Made by a program: the position numbers and the translations under genes | NCBI GenBank assembly: GCA_920105625.2 | Contig: OV050031.1 | Location: 97,717,676-97,781,675, forward strand | Direction: 5' to 3' | Length of the DNA stretch: 64,000 bases | From: Clusia tigrina | Lineage: Eukaryota > Arthropoda > Insecta > Diptera > Clusiidae | Notes under the pieces: model-generated | Databases searched by the model: none | The model's input: the letters and a program-made list of their open reading frames with translations, nothing else | What the model was told of the DNA's origin: nothing | In this document: positions 12,564 to 26,200 of the stretch, piece by piece | Numbering within the stretch: the stretch's first letter is position 1 | How the letters are laid out: each line of letters starts with the position of its first letter

Positions 12564-14327
12564 GACGCTGCAGTAAAAAGTTACAAGCATTTGTATGTTG
12601 CAAACTTTGATAGGTGTACGACGTACCGTACAGAAGTTAGGGCCCTTTGAAGTTTTATCAGTGTTTGATTTGGGTCTCAAGGGTAGCATAGCTTTGAGCG
12701 ATAGCTTAAATTTACAAGAGGCTCGAGTACTTTATTGTTACAAAATTTCAAGGTTTTATTATGCTCCAGCAAAAAGTTACAAGCATTTGTATGTTGCAAA
12801 CTTTGATAGGTGTAGGACGTACCGTATAGAAGTTAGGGCCATTTGAAGTTTTATCAGTGTTTGATTTGGGACTTAAGGGTAGCATAGCTTTGAGCGATAG
12901 CTTAAATTGACAAGAGGCTCGAGTACTTTGTTGTTACAAAATTTCAAGGTTTTATGACGCTCCAGTGAAAAGTTACAACCATTTGTATGTTGCAAACTTT
13001 GATAGGTGTACGACGTACCGTATAGAAGTTAGGGCCATTTGAAGTTTTATCAGTGTTTGATTTGGGTCTCAAGGGTACCATAGCTTTGAGCGATAGCTTA
13101 AATTGACAAGAGGCTCGAGTACTTTATTGTTACAAAATTTCAAGGTTTTATGACGCTCCAGCAAAAAGTTACAAGCATTTGTATGTTGCAAACTTTGATA
13201 GGTGTAGTACGTACCGTATAGAAGTTAGGGCCATTTGAAGTTTTATCAGTGTTTGATTTTGGTCTCAAGGGTAGCATAGCTTTGAGCAATATTTTAAATT
13301 GACAAGAGGCTCGAGTACTTTATTGTTACAAAATTTCAAGGTTTTATGACGCTCCAGTGAAAAGTTACAAGCATTTGTATGTTGCAAACTCTGATAGGTG
13401 TAGGACGTACCGTATAGAAGTTAGGGCCATTTGAAGTTTTATCAGTGTTTCATTTGGGACTTAAGGGTAGCATAGCTTTGAGCGATAGCTTAAATTGACA
13501 ACAGGCTCGAGTACTTTATTGTTACAAAATTTCAAGATTTTATAACGCTCCAGTGAAAAGTTACAAGCATTTGTATGTTGCAAACTTTGATAGGTGTAGG
13601 ACGTACCGTATAGAAGTTAGGGCCATTTGAAGTTTTATCAGTGTTTGATTTGGGTCTCAAGGGTAGCATAGCTTTGAGCGATAGCTTAAATTGACTAGAG
13701 GCTCGAGTGCTTTATTGTTACAAAATTTCAAGGTTTTATGACGCTCCAGTGAAAAGTTACCAGCATTTGTATGTTGCAAACTCTGATAGGTGTAGGACGT
13801 ACCGTATAGAAGTTAGGGCCATTTGAAGTTTTATCAGTGTTTCATTTGGGACTTAAGGGTAGCATAGCTTTGAGCGAAAGCTTAAATTGACAACAGGCTC
13901 GATTAATTTATTGTTACAAAATTTCAAGATTTTATGACGCTCCAGTGAAAAGTTACAAGCATTTGTATGTTGCAAACTTTGATAGGTGTAGGACGTACCG
14001 TATAGAAGTTAGGTCCATTTTAAGTTTTATCAGTGATTGATTTGGGACTTAAGGGTAGCATTGCTTTGAGCGATAGCTTAAATTGACAAGAGGCTCGAGT
14101 ACTTTATTGTTACAAAATTTCAAGGTTTTATTACGCTCCAGTAAAAAGTTACAAACATTTGTATGTTGCTAACTTTGATAGGTGTAGGCCGTACCGTATA
14201 GAAGTTAGGGCCATTTGAAGTTTTATCAGTGATTGATTTGGGACTCAAGGGTAGCATAGCTTTGAGCGATAGCTTAAATTGACAAGAGGCTCGAGTACTT
14301 TATTGTTACAAAATTTCAAGGTTTTAT
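12564..14327. repeat. 9-monomer higher-order unit C, third copy
   Basis: This is 1764 bp, exactly nine monomers, repeating all private markers of 10802-12563: GTGTACGACG followed by CCGTATAG (near 13010), GTAGTACGTACC (near 13204), GAGCGAAAGC and CTCGATTAATTTATTG. It has the full CATAGCTTTGAGCG, so the two-base loss in the previous copy happened after duplication or was repaired. A chance 83-codon open frame at 12595-12846 comes from AATTTACAAG replacing AATTGACAAG. Confidence 0.88.
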
Positions 14328-15250
14328 GATGCTGCAGTAAAAAGTTACAAGCATTTGTATGTTGCAAACTTTGATAGGTGTACGACGTACCGTACAGAAG
14401 TTAGGGCCCTTTGAAGTTTTATCAGTGTTTGATTTGGGTCTCAAGGGTAGCATAGCTTTGAGCGATAGCTTAAATTGACAAGAGGCTCGAGTACTTTATT
14501 GTTACAAAATTTCAAGGTTTTATTACGCTCCAGCAAAAAGTTACAAGCATTTGTATGCTGCAAACTTTGATAGGTGTAGGACGTACCGTATAGAAGTTAG
14601 GGCCATTTGAAGTTTTATCAGTGTTTGATTTGGGACTTAAGGGTAGCATAGCTTTGAGCGATAGCTTAAATTGACAAGAGGCTCGAGAACTTTATTGTTA
14701 CAAAATTTCAAGGTTTTATGACGCTCCAGTGAAAAGTTACAAGCATGTGTATGTTGCAAACTTTGATAGGTGTAGGACGTACCGTATAGAAGTTAGGGCC
14801 ATTTGAAGTTTTATCAGTGTTTGATTTTGGTCTCAAGGGTAGCATAGCTTTGAGCAATAGCTTAAATTGACAAGAGGCTCGAGTACTTTATTGTTACAAA
14901 ATTTCAAGGTTTTATGACGCTCCAGTGAAAAGTTACAAGCATTTGTATGTTGCAAACTCTGATAGGTGTAGGACGTACCGTATAGAAGCTAGGGCCATTT
15001 GAAGTTTTATCAGTGTTTCATTTGGGACTTAAGGGTAGCATAGCTTTGAGCGATGGCTTAAATTGACAACAGGCTCGAGTACTTTATTGTTACAAAATTT
15101 CAAGATTTTATGACGCTCCAGTGAAAAGTTACAAGCATTTGTATGTTGCAAACTTTGATAGGTGTAGGACGTACCGTATAGAAGTTAGGGCCATTTGAAG
15201 TTTAATCAGTGTTTGATTTGGGTCTCAAGGGTAGCATAGCTTTGAGCGAT
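14328..15250. repeat. Partial fourth copy of unit C
   Basis: This begins with a PstI-class monomer whose GACGCTGCAG reads GATGCTGCAG. It follows with CTCCAGCAAAAAG, GATTTTGGTCTC, AACTCTGATAGG and TTGACAACAGG. The monomer with GGTACCATAGC is missing at its expected place. The unit order is lost after about 15250, so this copy is internally deleted and truncated. Confidence 0.75.
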
Positions 15251-17400
15251 AGCTTAAATTGACTAGAGGCTCGAGTGCTTTATTGTTACAAAATTTCAAG
15301 GTTTTATGACGCTCCAGTGAAAAGTTACAAGCATTTGTATGTTGCAAACTCTGATAGGTGTAGGACGTACCGTATAGAAGTTAGGGCCATTTGAAGTTTT
15401 ATCAGTGTTTGATTTGGGTCTCAAGGGTACCATAGCTTTGAGCGATAGCTTAAATTGACAAGAGGCTCGAGTACTTTATTGTTACAAAATTTCAAGGTTT
15501 TATGACGCTCCAGTGAAAAGTTACAAGCATTTGTATGTTGCAAACTTTGATAGGTGTAGGACGTACCGTATAGAAGTTAGGGCCATTTGAAGTTTTATCA
15601 GTGTTTGATTTTGGTCTCAAGGGTAGCATAGCTTTGAGCAATAGCTTAAATTGACAAGAGGCTCGAGTACTTTATTGTTACAAAATTTCAAGGTTTTATG
15701 ACGCTCCAGTGAAAAGTTACAAGCATTTGTATGTTGCAAACTCTGATAGGTGTAGGCCGTACCGTATAGAAGTTAGGGCCTTTTGAAGTTTTATCAGTGA
15801 TTGATTTGGGACTCAAGGGTAGCATAGCTTTGAGCGATAGCTTAAATTGACAAGAGGCTCGTGTACTTTACTGTTACAAAATTTCAAGGTTTTATGACGC
15901 TCCAGTGAAAAGTTACAAGCATTTGTATGTTGCAAACTTTGATAGGTGTAGGACGTACCGTATAGAAGTTAGGGCCATTTGAAGTTTTATCAGTGTTTGA
16001 TTTGGGTCTCAAGGGTAGCATAGCTTTGAGCGATAGCTTAAATTGACTAGAGGCTCGAGTGCTTTATTGTTACAAAATTTCAAGGTTTTATGACGCTCAA
16101 GTGAAAAGTTAAAAGCATTTGTATGTTGCAAACTTTGATAGGTGTAGGACGTACCGTATAGAAGTTAGGGCCATTTTAAGTTTTATCAGTGATTGATTTG
16201 GGACTCAAGGGTAGCATTGCTTTGAGCGATAGCTTAAATTGACAAGAGGCTCGAGTACTTTATTGTTACAAAATTTCAAGCTTTTATTACGCTCCAGTAA
16301 AAAGTTACAAACATTTGTATGTTGCTAACTTTGATAGGTGTAGGCCGTCCCGTATAGAAGTTAGGGCCATTTGAAGTTTTATCAGTGATTGATTTGGGAC
16401 TCAAGGGTAGCATTGCTTTGAGCGATAGCTTAAATTGACAAGAGGCTCGAGTACTTTACTGTTACAAAATTTCAAGGTTTTATGACGCTCCAGTGAAAAG
16501 TTACCAGCATTTGTATGTTGCAAACTCTGATAGGTGTAGGACGTACCGTATAGAAGTTAGGGCCATTTGAAGTTTTATCAGTGTTTCATTTGGGACTTAA
16601 GGGTAGCATAGCTTTGAGCGATAGCTTAAATTGACAACAGGCTCGAGTACTTTATTGTTACAAAATTTCAAGATTTTATGACGCTCCAGTGAAAAGTTAC
16701 AAGCATTTGTATGTTGCAAACTTTGATAATTGTAGGACGTACCGTAAAGAAGTAAGGGCCATTTTAAGTTTTATCAGTGATTGATTTGGGACTCAAGGGT
16801 AGCATTGCTTTGAGCGATAGCTTAAATTGACAAGAGGCTCGAGTACTTTATTGTTACAAAATTTCAAGGTTTTATTACGCTCCAGTAAAAAGTTACAAAC
16901 ATTTGTATGTTGCTAACTTTGATAGGTGTAGGCCGTACCGTATAGAAATTAGGGCCATTTGAAGTTTTATCAGTGATTGATTTGGGACTCAAGGGTAGCA
17001 TAGCTTTGAGCGATAGCTTAAATTGACCAGAGGCTCGAGTACTTTATTATTACAAAATTTCAAGGTTTTATGACGCTGCAGTAAAAAGTTACAAGCATTT
17101 GTATGTTGCAAACTTTGATAGGTGTACGACGTACCGTACAGAAGTTAGGGCTCTTTGAAGTTTTATCAGTGTTTGATTTGGGTCTCAAGGGTAGCATAGC
17201 TTTGAGCGATAGCTTAAATTGACAAGAGGCTCGAGTACTTTATTGTTACAAAATTTCAAGGTTTTATTACGCTCCAGCAAAAAGTTACAAGCATTTGTAT
17301 GTTGCAAACTTTGATAGGTGTAGGACGTACCGTATCGAAGTTAGGGCCATTTGAAGTTTTATCAGTGTTTGATTTGGGACTTAAGGGTAGCATAGCTTTG
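15251..17400. repeat. Mosaic block reusing B- and C-unit monomers
   Basis: Pieces of earlier units recur here out of context. CTCGTGTACTTTACTG near 15857 and AGTTAAAAGC near 16107 match unit B markers about 45-55 monomers upstream. GGTACCATAGC near 15426 and the PstI-class monomer at 17072 match unit C. The spacings remain whole multiples of 196 once the two-base loss near 11.1 kb is counted. This looks like the product of repeated unequal exchange between the two neighbouring families. Confidence 0.75.
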
Positions 17401-20400
17401 AGCGATAGCTTAAATTGACAAGAGGCTCGAGTACTTTATTGTTACAAAGTTTCAAGGTTTTATGACGCTCCAGTAAAAAGTTACAAGCATTTATATGTTG
17501 CAAACTTTGATAGGTATAGGACGTACCGTATAGAAGTTAGGGCCATTTAAAGTTTTATCAGTGTTTGATTTGGGACATAAGGGTAGCATAGCTTTGAGCG
17601 ATAGCTTAAATTGACAAGAGGCTCGAGTACTTTATTGTTACAAAATTTCAAGGTTTTATGACGCTCCAGTGGAAAGTTACAAGCATTTGTATGTTGCAAA
17701 CTCTGATAGGTGTAGGACGTACCGTATAGAAGTTAGGGCCATTTGAAGTTTTATCAGTGTTTCATTTGGGACTTAAGGGTAGCATAGCTTTGAGCGATAG
17801 CTTAAATTGACAACAGGCTCGAGTACTTTATTGTTACAAAATTTCAAGATTTTATGACGCTCCAGTGAAAAGTTACAAGCATTTGTATGTTGCAAACTTT
17901 GATAGGTGTAGGACGTACCGTATAGAAGTTAGGGCCATTTGAAGTTTTATTAGTGTCTGATTTGGGACTTAAGGGTAGCATAGCTTTGAGCGATAGCTTA
18001 AATTGACAAGAGGCTCGAGTACTTTATTGTTACAAAGTTTCAAGGTTTAATGACGCTCCAGTAAAAAGTTACAAGCATTTATATGTTGCAAACTTTGATA
18101 GGTATAGGACGTACCGAATAGAAGTTAGGGCCATTTAAAGTTTTATCAGTGTTTGATTTGGGACATAAGGGTAGCATAGCTTTGAGCGATAGCTTAAATT
18201 GACAAGAGGCTCGAGTACTTTATTGTTACAAAATTTCAAGGTTTTATGACGCTCCAGTGAAAAGTTACAAGCATTTGTATGTTGCAAACTCTGATAGGTG
18301 TAGGACGTACCGTATAGAAGTTAGGGCCATTTGAAGTTTTATCGGTGTTTCATTTGGGACTTAAGAGTAGCATAGCTTTGAGCGATAGCTTAAATTGACC
18401 AGAGGCTCGAGTATTTCATTGTTACAAAATTTCAAGATTTTATGACGCTCCAGTGAAAAGTTACAAGCATTTGTATGTTGCAAACTTTGATAGGTGTAGG
18501 ACGTACCGTATAGAAGCTAGGGCCATTTGAAGTTTTATCAGTGTTTGATTTGGGTCTCAAGGGTAGCATAGCTTTGAGCGATAGCTTAAATTGACTAGAG
18601 GCTCGAGTACTTTATTGTTACAAAATTTCAAGGTTTTATGACGCTCCAGTGAAAAGTTACAAGCATTTGTATGTTGCAAACTTTGATAGGTGTAGGACGT
18701 ACCGTATAGAAGTTAGGGCCATTTTAAGTTTTATCAGTGATTGATTTGGGACTCAAGGGTAGCTTAGCTTTGAGCGATAGCTTAAATTGACAAGAGGCTC
18801 GAGTACTTTATTGTTACAAAGTTTCAAGGTTTTATTACGCTCCAGTAAAAAGTTGCAAACATTTGTATGTTGCTAACTTTGATAGGTGTAGGACGTACCG
18901 TATAGAAGTTAGGGCCATTTGAAGTTTTATCAGTGATTCATTTGGGACTCAAGGGTAGCATAGCTTTGAGCGATAGCTTAAATTGACAAGAGGCTCGAGT
19001 ACTTTATTGTTACAAAATTTCAATGTTTTATGACGCTCCAGTAAAAAGTTACAAGCATTTGTATGTTGCAAACTTTGATAGGTGTAGGACGTACCGTACA
19101 GAAGTTAGGGCCATTTGAAGTTTTATCAGTGATTGATTTGGGACTCAAGGGAAGGATAGCTTTGAGCGATAGCTTAAATTGACAAGCGGCTCGAGTACTT
19201 TATTATTACAAAATTTCAATGTTTTATGACGCTATAGTGAAAAGCTACAAGCATTTGTATGTTGCAAACTTTGATAGGTGTAGGACGTACCGTATAGAAG
19301 TTAGGGCCATTTGAAGTTTTATCAGTGATTGATTTGGGACTCAAGGGTAGCATAGCTTTGAGCAATAGCTTAAATTGACAAGAGGCTCGAGTACTTTATT
19401 GTTACAAAATTTCAAGGTTTTATGACGCTCCAGTAAAAACTTACAAGCATTTATATGTTGCAAACTTTGATAGGTGTAGGACGTACCGTACAGAATTTAG
19501 GGCCATTTGAAGTTTTATCAGTGATTGATTTGGGACTCAAGGGTAGCATAGCTTTGAGCAATAACTTAAATTGACAAGAGGCTCGAGTACTTTATTGTTA
19601 CAAAATTTCAAGGTTTTATGACGCTCCAGTAAAAAGTTACAAGCATTTATATGTTGCAAACTTTGATAGGTGTAGGACGTACCGTATAGAAGTTAGGGCC
19701 ATTTGAAGTTTTATCAGTGTTTTATTTGGGACTCAAGGATAGCATAGATTTGAGCGATAGCTTAAATTGACAAGAGACTCGAGTTCTTTATTGATACAAA
19801 ATTTTAAGGTTTTATGACGCTCCAGTAAAAAGTTACAAGCATTTATATGTTGCAAACTTTGATAGGTGTAGGACGTACCGTATAGAATTTAGGGCCATTT
19901 GAAGTTTTATCAGTGTTTGATTTGGGACTTAATTGTAGCATAGCTTTGAGCAATAGCTTAAATTGACAAGAGGCTCGAGTACTTTATTGTTACAAAATTT
20001 CAAGATTTTATGACGCTCCAGTAAAAAGTTACAAGCATTTATATGTTGCAAACTTTGATAGGTGTAGGACGTACCGTACAGAATTTAGGGCCATTTGAAG
20101 TTTTATCAGTGTTTGATTCGGGACTTAAGGGTAGCATAGCTTTGAGCGATAGCTTAAATTGACAAGAGGCTCGAGTATTTTATTGTTACAAAATTTCAAG
20201 GTTTTATGACGCTCCAGTGAAAAGATACAAGCATTTGTATGTTGCAAACTTTGATAGGTGTAGGACGTACCGTATAGAAGTTAGGGCCATTTGAAGTTTT
20301 ATCAGTGATTGATTTGGGATTCAAGGGTAGCATAGCTTTGAGCGTTAGCTTAAATTGACAAGAGGCTCGAGTGCTTTATTGTTACAAAATTTCAAGCTTT

Positions 20401-23278
20401 TATGACACTCCAGTGAAAAGTTACAAGCATTTGTATGTTGCAAACTTTGATAGGTGTAGGACGTACCGTATAGAATTTAGGGCCATTTGAAGTTTTATCA
20501 GTGTTTGATTTGGGTCTCAAGGGTAGCATAGCTTTGAGCGATAGCTTAAATTGACAAGAGGCTCGAGTTCTTTATTGATACAAAATTTCAAGGTTTTATG
20601 ACGCTCCAGTAAAAAGTTACAAGCATTTATATGTTGCAAACTTTGATAGGTGTAGGACGTACCGTATAGAAGTTAGGGCCATTTGAAGTTTTATAAGTGT
20701 TTTATTTGGGATTCAAGGGTAGCATAGCTTTGAGTGATAACTTAAATTGACAAGAGGCTCGAGTACTTTATTGTTACAAAATTTCAAGGTTTTATGACGC
20801 TCCAGTAAAAAGTGACAAGCATTTGTATATTGCAAACTTTGATAGGTGTAGGACGTACCATATAGAAGTTAGGGCCATTTGAAGTTTTATCAGTGTTTTA
20901 TTTGGGATTCAAGGGTAGCATAGCTTTGAGCGATAGCTTAAATTGACAATAGACTCGAGTTCTTTATTGATACAAAATTTTAAGGTTTTATGACGCTCCA
21001 GTAAAAAGTTACAAGAATTTATATGTTGCAAACTTTGATAGGTGTAGGACGTACCGTACAGAATTTAGGGCCATTTGAAATTTTATCAGTGTTTGATTCG
21101 GGACTTAAGGGTAGCATAGCTTTGAGCGATAGCTTAAATTGACAAGAGGCTCGAGTATTTTATTGTTACAAAATTTCAAGGTTTTATGACGCTCCAGTGA
21201 AAAGATACAAGCATTTGTATGTTGCAAACTTTGATAGGTGTACGACGTACCGTATAGAAGTTAGGGCCATTTGAAGTTTTATCAGTGATTGATTTGGGAT
21301 TCAAGGGTAGCATAGCTTTGAGCGTTAGCTTAAATTGACAAGAGGTTCGAGTGCTTTATTGTTACAAAATTTCAAGGTTTTATGACGCTCCAGTGAAAAG
21401 TTACAAGCATTTGTATGTTGCAAACTTTGATAGGTGTAGGACGTACCGTATAGAATTTAGGGCCATTTGAAGTTTTATCAGTGTTTGATTTGGGACTTAA
21501 GGGTAGCATAGCTTTGAGCAATAGCTTAAATTGACAAGAGGCTCGAGTACTTTATTGTTACAAAATTTCAAGGCTTTATGACGCTCCAGTGAAAAGTTAC
21601 AAGCATTTATATGTTGCAATCTTTGATAGGTGTAGGACGTACCGTATAGAACTTAGGACCATTTGAAGTTTTATCAGTGTTTGATTTGGGACTTAAGGGT
21701 AGCATAGCTTTGAGCGATAGCGTAAATTGACAAGAGGCTCGAGTACTTTATTGTTACAAAATTTCAAGGTTTTATGACGCTCCAGTAAAAAGTTACAAGC
21801 ATTTGTATGTTGCAAATTTTGATAGGTGTAGGACGTACCGTATAGAAGTTAGGGCCATTTGAAGTTTTATCAGTGTTTTATTTGGGATTCAAGGGTAGCA
21901 TAGCTTTGAGCGATAGCTTAAATTGACAAGCTGCTCGAGTACTTTATTGTTACAAAATTTCAAGGTTTTATGACGCTCCAGTAAAAAGTTACAAGCATTT
22001 GTATGTTCCAAACTTTGAAAGGTGTAGGACGTACCGTATAGAAGTTAGGGCCATTTAAAATGTTATCAGTGTTTGATTTGGGTCTCAAGGGTAGCATAGC
22101 TTTGAGCGATAGCTTAAATTGACAAGAGGCTCGAGTACTTTATTGTTACAAAATTTCAAGGTTTTATGACGCTCCAGTGAAAAGTTACAAGCTTTTGTAT
22201 GTTGCAAACTTTGATAGGTGTAGGACGTACCGTATAGAAGTTAGGGCCATTTGAAGTTTTATCAGCGTTTTATTTTGCACTTAAGGGTAGTATAGCTTTA
22301 AGCGATAGCTTAAATTGACAAGAGGCTCGAGTACTTTATTGTTACAAAATTTCAAGGTTTTATGACGCTCCTGTGAAAAGTTACAAGCATTTGTATGTTG
22401 CAAACTTTGATAGGTGTAGGACGTACCGTATAGAAGATAGGGCCATTTGAAGTTTTATCAGTGTTTGATTTGGGTCTCAAGGGTAGCATAGCTTTGAGCG
22501 ATAGCTTAAATTGACAAGAGGCTCGAGTACTTTATTGTTAAAAATTTCAAGGTTTTATGACGCTCCAGTGAAAAGTTACAAGCATTTGTATGTTGCAAAC
22601 TTTGATAGGTGTAGGACGTCCCGTATAGAAGTTAGGACCATTTGAAGTTTTATCAGTGATTGATTTGGGACTCAAGGGTAGCATAGCTTTGAGCGATAGC
22701 TTAAATTGACAAGAGGCTCGAGTACTTTATTGTTACAAAATTTCAAGGTTTTATTACGCTCCAGTAAAAAGTTACAAACATTTGTATGTTGCTAACTTTG
22801 ATAGGTGTAGGACGTACCGTATAGAAGTTAGGGCCATTTGAAGTTTTATCAGTGATTGATTTGGGACTCAAGGGTAGCATAGCTTTGAGCGATAGCTTAA
22901 ATTGACAAGAGGCTCGAGTACTTTATTGTTAAAAATTTCAAGGTTTTATGACGCTCCAGTGAAAAGTTACAAGCATTTGTATGTTGCAAACTTTGATAGG
23001 TGTGGGACGTACCGTATAGAAGTTAGGACCATTTGAAGTTTTATCAGTGATTGATTTGGGACTCAAGGGTAGCATAGCTTTGAGCGATAGCTTAAATTGA
23101 CAAGAGGCTCGAGTACTTTATTGTTACAAAATTTCAAGGTTTTATTACGCTCCAGTAAAAAGTTACAAACATTTGTATGTTGCTAACTTTGATAGGTGTA
23201 GGACGTACCGTATAGAAGTTAGGGCCATTTGAACTTTTATCAGTGATTGATTTGGGACTCAAGGGCAGCATAGCTTTG
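17401..23278. repeat. 30-monomer higher-order unit E, copy A
   Basis: This is 5878 bp (30 x 196 minus 2). Markers, in order, are ACAAAGTTTCAAGG (near 17446), CCAGTGGAAAG (near 17667), TTTTATTAGTGTCTG (near 17945), GTAGCTTAGC (near 18760), GGGAAGGATAGC (near 19149), GACGCTATAGTG (near 19229), GTAAAAACTTAC (near 19433), GACTTAATTG (near 19927), AGCGTTAGC, TGCAATCTTTG (near 21615), TAGCGTAAATTG, CAAGCTGCTCG (near 21928) and two monomers with GTTAAAAATTTC (near 22538 and 22928), each lacking one base. All recur at +5878. From here on the CATTTATATG monomer class appears, which I did not see further left. Confidence 0.88.
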
Positions 23279-26200
23279 AGCGATAGCTTAAATTGACAAG
23301 AGGCTCGAGTACTTTATTGTTACAAAGTTTCAAGGTTTTATGACGCTCCAGTAAAAAGTTACAAGCATTTGTATGTTGCAAACTTTGATAGGTGTAGGAC
23401 GTACCGTACAGAAGTTAGGGCCATTTGAAGTTTTATCAGTGTTTGATTTGGGACATAAGGGTAGCATAGCTTTGAGCGATAGCTTAAATTGACAAGAGGC
23501 TCGAGTACTTTATTGTTACAAAATTTCAAGGTTTTATGACGCTCCAGTGGAAAGTTACAAGCATTTGTATGTTGCAAACTCTGATAGGTGTAGGACGTAC
23601 CGTATAGAAGTTAGGGCCATTTGAAGTTTTATCAGTGTTTCATTTGGGACTTAAGGGTAGCATAGCTTTGAGCGATAGCTTAAATTGACAACAGGCTCGA
23701 GTACTTTATTGTTACAAAATTTCAAGATTTTATGACGCTCCAGTGAAAAGTTACAAGCATTTGTATGTTGCAAACTTTGATAGGTGTAGGACGTACCGTA
23801 TAGAAGTTAGGGCCATTTGAAGTTTTATTAGTGTCTGATTTGGGACTTAAGGGTAGCATAGCTTTGAGCGATAGCTTAAATTGACAAGAGGCTCGAGTAC
23901 TTTATTGTTACAAAGTTTCAAGGTTTAATGACGCTCCAGTAAAAAGTTACAAGCATTTATATGTTGCAAACTTTGATAGGTATAGGACGTACCGAATAGA
24001 AGTTAGGGCCATTTAAAGTTTTATCAGTGTTTGATTTGGGACATAAGGGTAGCATAGCTTTGAGCGATAGCTTAAATTGACAAGAGGCTCGAGTACTTTA
24101 TTGTTACAAAATTTCAAGGTTTTATGACGCTCCAGTGAAAAGTTACAAGCATTTGTATGTTGCAAACTCTGATAGGTGTAGGACGTACCGTATAGAAGTT
24201 AGGGCCATTTGAAGTTTTATCGGTGTTTCATTTGGGACTTAAGAGTAGCATAGCTTTGAGCGATAGCTTAAATTGACAAGAGGCTCGAGTACTTTATTGT
24301 TACAAAATTTCAAGGTTTTATGACGCTCCAGTGAAAAGTTACAAGCATTTGTATGTTGCAAACTTTGATAGGTGTAGGACGTACCGTATAGAAGTTAGGG
24401 CCATTTGAAGTTTTATCAGTGATTCATTTGGGACTCAAGGGTAGCATAGCTTTGAGCGATAGCTTAAATTGACAAGAGGCTCGAGTACTTTATTGTTACA
24501 AAATTTCAATGTTTTATGACGCTCCAGTAAAAAGTTACAAGCATTTGTATGTTGCAAACTTTGATAGGTGTAGGACGTACCGTACAGAAGTTAGGGCCAT
24601 TTTAAGTTTTATCAGTGATTGATTTGGGACTCAAGGGTAGCTTAGCTTTGAGCGATAGCTTAAATTGACAAGAGGCTCGAGTACTTTATTGTTACAAAGT
24701 TTCAAGGTTTTATTACGCTCCAGTAAAAAGTTGCAAACATTTGTATGTTGCTAACTTTGATAGGTGTAGGACGTACCGTATAGAAGTTAGGGCCATTTGA
24801 AGTTTTATCAGTGATTCATTTGGGACTCAAGGGTAGCATAGCTTTGAGCGATAGCTTAAATTGACAAGAGGCTCGAGTACTTTATTGTTACAAAATTTCA
24901 ATGTTTTATGACGCTCCAGTAAAAAGTTACAAGCATTTGTATGTTGCAAACTTTGATAGGTGTAGGACGTACCGTACAGAAGTTAGGGCCATTTGAAGTT
25001 TTATCAGTGATTGATTTGGGACTCAAGGGAAGGATAGCTTTGAGCGATAGCTTAAATTGACAAGCGGCTCGAGTACTTTATTATTACAAAATTTCAATGT
25101 TTTATGACGCTATAGTGAAAAGCTACAAGCATTTGTATGTTGCAAACTTTGATAGGTGTAGGACGTACCGTATAGAAGTTAGGGCCATTTGAAGTTTTAT
25201 CAGTGATTGATTTGGGACTCAAGGGTAGCATAGCTTTGAGCAATAGCTTAAATTGACAAGAGGCTCGAGTACTTTATTGTTACAAAATTTCAAGGTTTTA
25301 TGACGCTCCAGTAAAAACTTACAAGCATTTATATGTTGCAAACTTTGATAGGTGTAGGACGTACCGTACAGAATTTAGGGCCATTTGAAGTTTTATCAGT
25401 GATTGATTTGGGACTCAAGGGTAGCATAGCTTTGAGCAATAACTTAAATTGACAAGAGGCTCGAGTACTTTATTGTTACAAAATTTCAAGGTTTTATGAC
25501 GCTCCAGTAAAAAGTTACAAGCATTTATATGTTGCAAACTTTGATAGGTGTAGGACGTACCGTATAGAAGTTAGGGCCATTTGAAGTTTTATCAGTGTTT
25601 TATTTGGGACTCAAGGGTAGCATAGATTTGAGCGATAGCTTAAATTGACAAGAGACTCGAGTTCTTTATTGATACAAAATTTCAAGGTTTTATGACGCTC
25701 CAGTAAAAAGTTACAAGCATTTATATGTTGCAAACTTTGATAGGTGTAGGACGTACCGTATAGAATTTAGGGCCATTTGAAGTTTTATCAGTGTTTGATT
25801 TGGGACTTAATTGTAGCATAGCTTTGAGCAATAGCTTAAATTGACAAGAGGCTCGAGTACTTTATTGTTACAAAATTTCAAGATTTTATGACGCTCCAGT
25901 AAAAAGTTACAAGCATTTATATGTTGCAAACTTTGATAGGTGTAGGACGTACCGTACAGAATTTAGGGCCATTTGAAGTTTTATCAGTGTTTGATTCGGG
26001 ACTTAAGGGTAGCATAGCTTTGAGCGATAGCTTAAATTGACAAGAAGCTCGAGTATTTTATTGTTACAAAATTTCAAGGTTTTATGACGCTCCAGTGAAA
26101 AGATACAAGCATTTGTATGTTGCAAACTTTGATAGGTGTAGGACGTACCGTATAGAAGTTAGGGCCATTTGAAGTTTTATCAGTGATTGATTTGGGATTC

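Noticed and set aside
19760..19815. Local decay (GAGACTCGAGTTCTTTATTGATAC, AATTTTAAGG) suggesting a unit boundary
   Set aside because: The same changes recur in the partner copies near 25.66, 30.16 and 31.54 kb, apart from AATTTTAAGG. They are ordinary inherited variants of one monomer in the superunit rather than a boundary signal.
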